NCBI RefSeq assembly: GCF_000308815.1
Contig: NZ_BAFX01000088.1
Span: 1 to 64,000, forward strand
Reading direction: 5' to 3'
From: Nocardia concava NBRC 100430
GTDB taxonomy: Bacteria; Actinomycetota; Actinomycetes; Mycobacteriales; Mycobacteriaceae
DNA: 64,000 bases
Below the pieces are notes generated by a model. It made no database searches. It was not told the origin of the DNA and saw nothing but the letters and a program-made list of their open reading frames with translations. A program made the position numbers and the translations under genes. Positions 63,150-64,000 of this stretch are shown in pieces (the first letter of the stretch is position 1; every line of letters starts with the position of its first letter).

Positions 63150-64000
63150 TCATGCCGCACCCCTGGTGAGGGCGCGCAGCGGGGAGGCATGGGGGCTGGT
63201 CGGGAGGATGCGGCCGGTGGGGTCGAGCATGCCGAGGTTGTCGAGCCAGGCGGCGAATTCGGGGGCGGGGCGGAGGTTCAGGACTTTTCGGGCGTAGAGG
63301 GCGTCGTGGTAGGCGAGGGATTGGTAGCCGAGCATGACGTCGTCGGCGCCGGGGACGGCTATGACGAAGGGGCAGCCTGCCACGCCGAGGAGGGTGAGGA
63401 GGGTGTCCATGTCGTCCTGGTCGGCTTCGGCGTGGTTGGTGTAGCAGACGTCGACGCCCATGGGGAGGCCGAGGAGTTTGCCGCAGAAGTGGTCTTCGAG
63501 GCCGGCTCGGATGATTTGCTTTCCGTCGTAGAGGTATTCGGGGCCGATGAAGCCGACGACGGTGTTGATCAGCAGCGGGTCGAGGTCGCGGGCGACGGCG
63601 TAGGCGCGGGTTTCGAGGGTCTGCTGGTCGACGGGTTTGCCGCCGGTGCCGAGGTGAGCGCCGGCCGAAAGGGCCGAGCCCTGACCGGTTTCGAGGTACA
63701 TGACGTTGTCGCCGACGGTGCCGCGGCGCAGCGACCGGCCCGCCTCGTTGGCCTCGCGCAGCAGCGAGATATTCACGCCGAAGCCGGAATTCGCGCCCTC
63801 GGTACCGGCGATGGACTGGAACACCAGATCCACCGGCGCACCGGCCTCGATCAGCCCGAGCGTGGTGGTGACATGCGACAGCACACACGACTGCGTAGGG
63901 ATGTCGAACCGCTGGCGCACCTCGTCGAGCAGATGCAGCAGGTCCGCCGTGGCCTGCGGCGAGTCGGTGGCCGGATTTATGCCGATGACCGCGTCACCGC
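63150..64000 (-). CDS. eutB: Ethanolamine ammonia-lyase large subunit EutB (5' part outside window)
   Basis: C-terminal ~283 residues of a protein of about 460; the frame runs off the window edge and begins here inside GDAVIGINPATDS, well before the M at 63920, which is not a start. Recognisable EutB blocks: QSCVLSHVTTTLGLIEAGAPVDLVFQSIAGTEGAN, GDNVMYLETGQGSALSAGAH, FIGPEYLYDGKQIIRAGLEDHFCGKLLGLPMGVDVCYTNHAEADQDDMD and LAVPGADDVMLGYQSLAYHD-like segments that form the substrate and cobalamin site (quoted as regions only). It ends with ASPLRALTRGAA. The catalytic subunit partners EutC, transcribed next after a 259-bp gap. Confidence 0.95.
   Translation of the reverse strand, partial: GDAVIGINPATDSPQATADLLHLLDEVRQRFDIPTQSCVLSHVTTTLGLIEAGAPVDLVFQSIAGTEGANSGFGVNISLLREANEAGRSLRRGTVGDNVMYLETGQGSALSAGAHLGTGGKPVDQQTLETRAYAVARDLDPLLINTVVGFIGPEYLYDGKQIIRAGLEDHFCGKLLGLPMGVDVCYTNHAEADQDDMDTLLTLLGVAGCPFVIAVPGADDVMLGYQSLAYHDALYARKVLNLRPAPEFAAWLDNLGMLDPTGRILPTSPHASPLRALTRGAA

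Noticed and set aside
1..64000. tRNA, rRNA, prophage or transposase genes
   Set aside because: Looked for tRNA ends, rRNA conserved blocks, DDE-type or serine/tyrosine recombinase motifs; none was found.

Overview
The window is a very GC-rich actinobacterial chromosome segment. GC-rich codon third positions, an arabinofuranosyltransferase (AftC), the coproporphyrin-dependent heme genes, DUF3000/DUF3093/DUF3159/DUF3710/DUF4193 and a SigA with a lysine/alanine-rich tail point to a mycolic-acid bacterium, most likely Nocardia or a close relative. From memory, the order of the backbone genes follows the Mycobacterium tuberculosis block Rv2671-Rv2703: ribD-like, TAP-type hydrolase, aftC, msrB, hemQ, hemY, hemE, DUF3000, RNase D, dxs, then TRAM methyltransferase, KimA-like permease, ceoB, ceoC, DUF3159, OB-fold protein, hydrolase, DUF3710, dut, DUF3093, DUF4193, cei, suhB, ppgK, sigA.

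Region by region. 1-12.2 kb is the conserved envelope and heme block, interrupted by a TetR/PLP-enzyme pair (5.06-6.76 kb). 12.3-14.7 kb is an insertion of three tandem paralogous secreted Cys-containing proteins and an enoyl-CoA hydratase with a KstR-type operator. 14.8-18.8 kb carries dxs and a three-domain glutaminase (GlsA-STAS-cNMP). 18.9-31.3 kb is accessory: a UbiD/UbiX decarboxylase with a LysR regulator, small membrane and hypothetical proteins, a DedA protein, a TetR-OYE-SDR operon, an alanine-type aminotransferase facing an HxlR regulator, a SIMPL protein and an unknown gene. 31.4-47.3 kb returns to the conserved block: potassium uptake (KimA-like permease against CeoB/CeoC), a SigD/ShbA-like sigma factor, dUTPase, polyphosphate glucokinase and SigA. 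47.4-64 kb is accessory again: an unknown two-gene unit, several regulator/enzyme pairs (TetR/FAD monooxygenase, LysR/hydrolase-SDR, SRPBCC/ArsR, MarR/FAD monooxygenase), an MHYT membrane protein, a CPA1 antiporter, a frameshifted YdcF-family gene and ethanolamine ammonia-lyase (eutBC, eutB cut by the window end).

Four patterns run across these blocks. (i) Fifteen annotated starts lie 6-8 nt downstream of a TAnnnT hexamer, the arrangement of leaderless transcripts, and this decides several start codons; a sixteenth such case gives an alternative start for sigA. (ii) Three copies of a long palindrome with arms near GAGTGGCACACCAG and a conserved internal GGGGATTTG lie in intergenic gaps. (iii) Local regulators sit beside clear palindromic operators. 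(iv) Two ordinary enzymes (the TRAM methyltransferase and EutC) carry long low-complexity insertions. No rRNA, tRNA, CRISPR array, transposase or phage gene was found.
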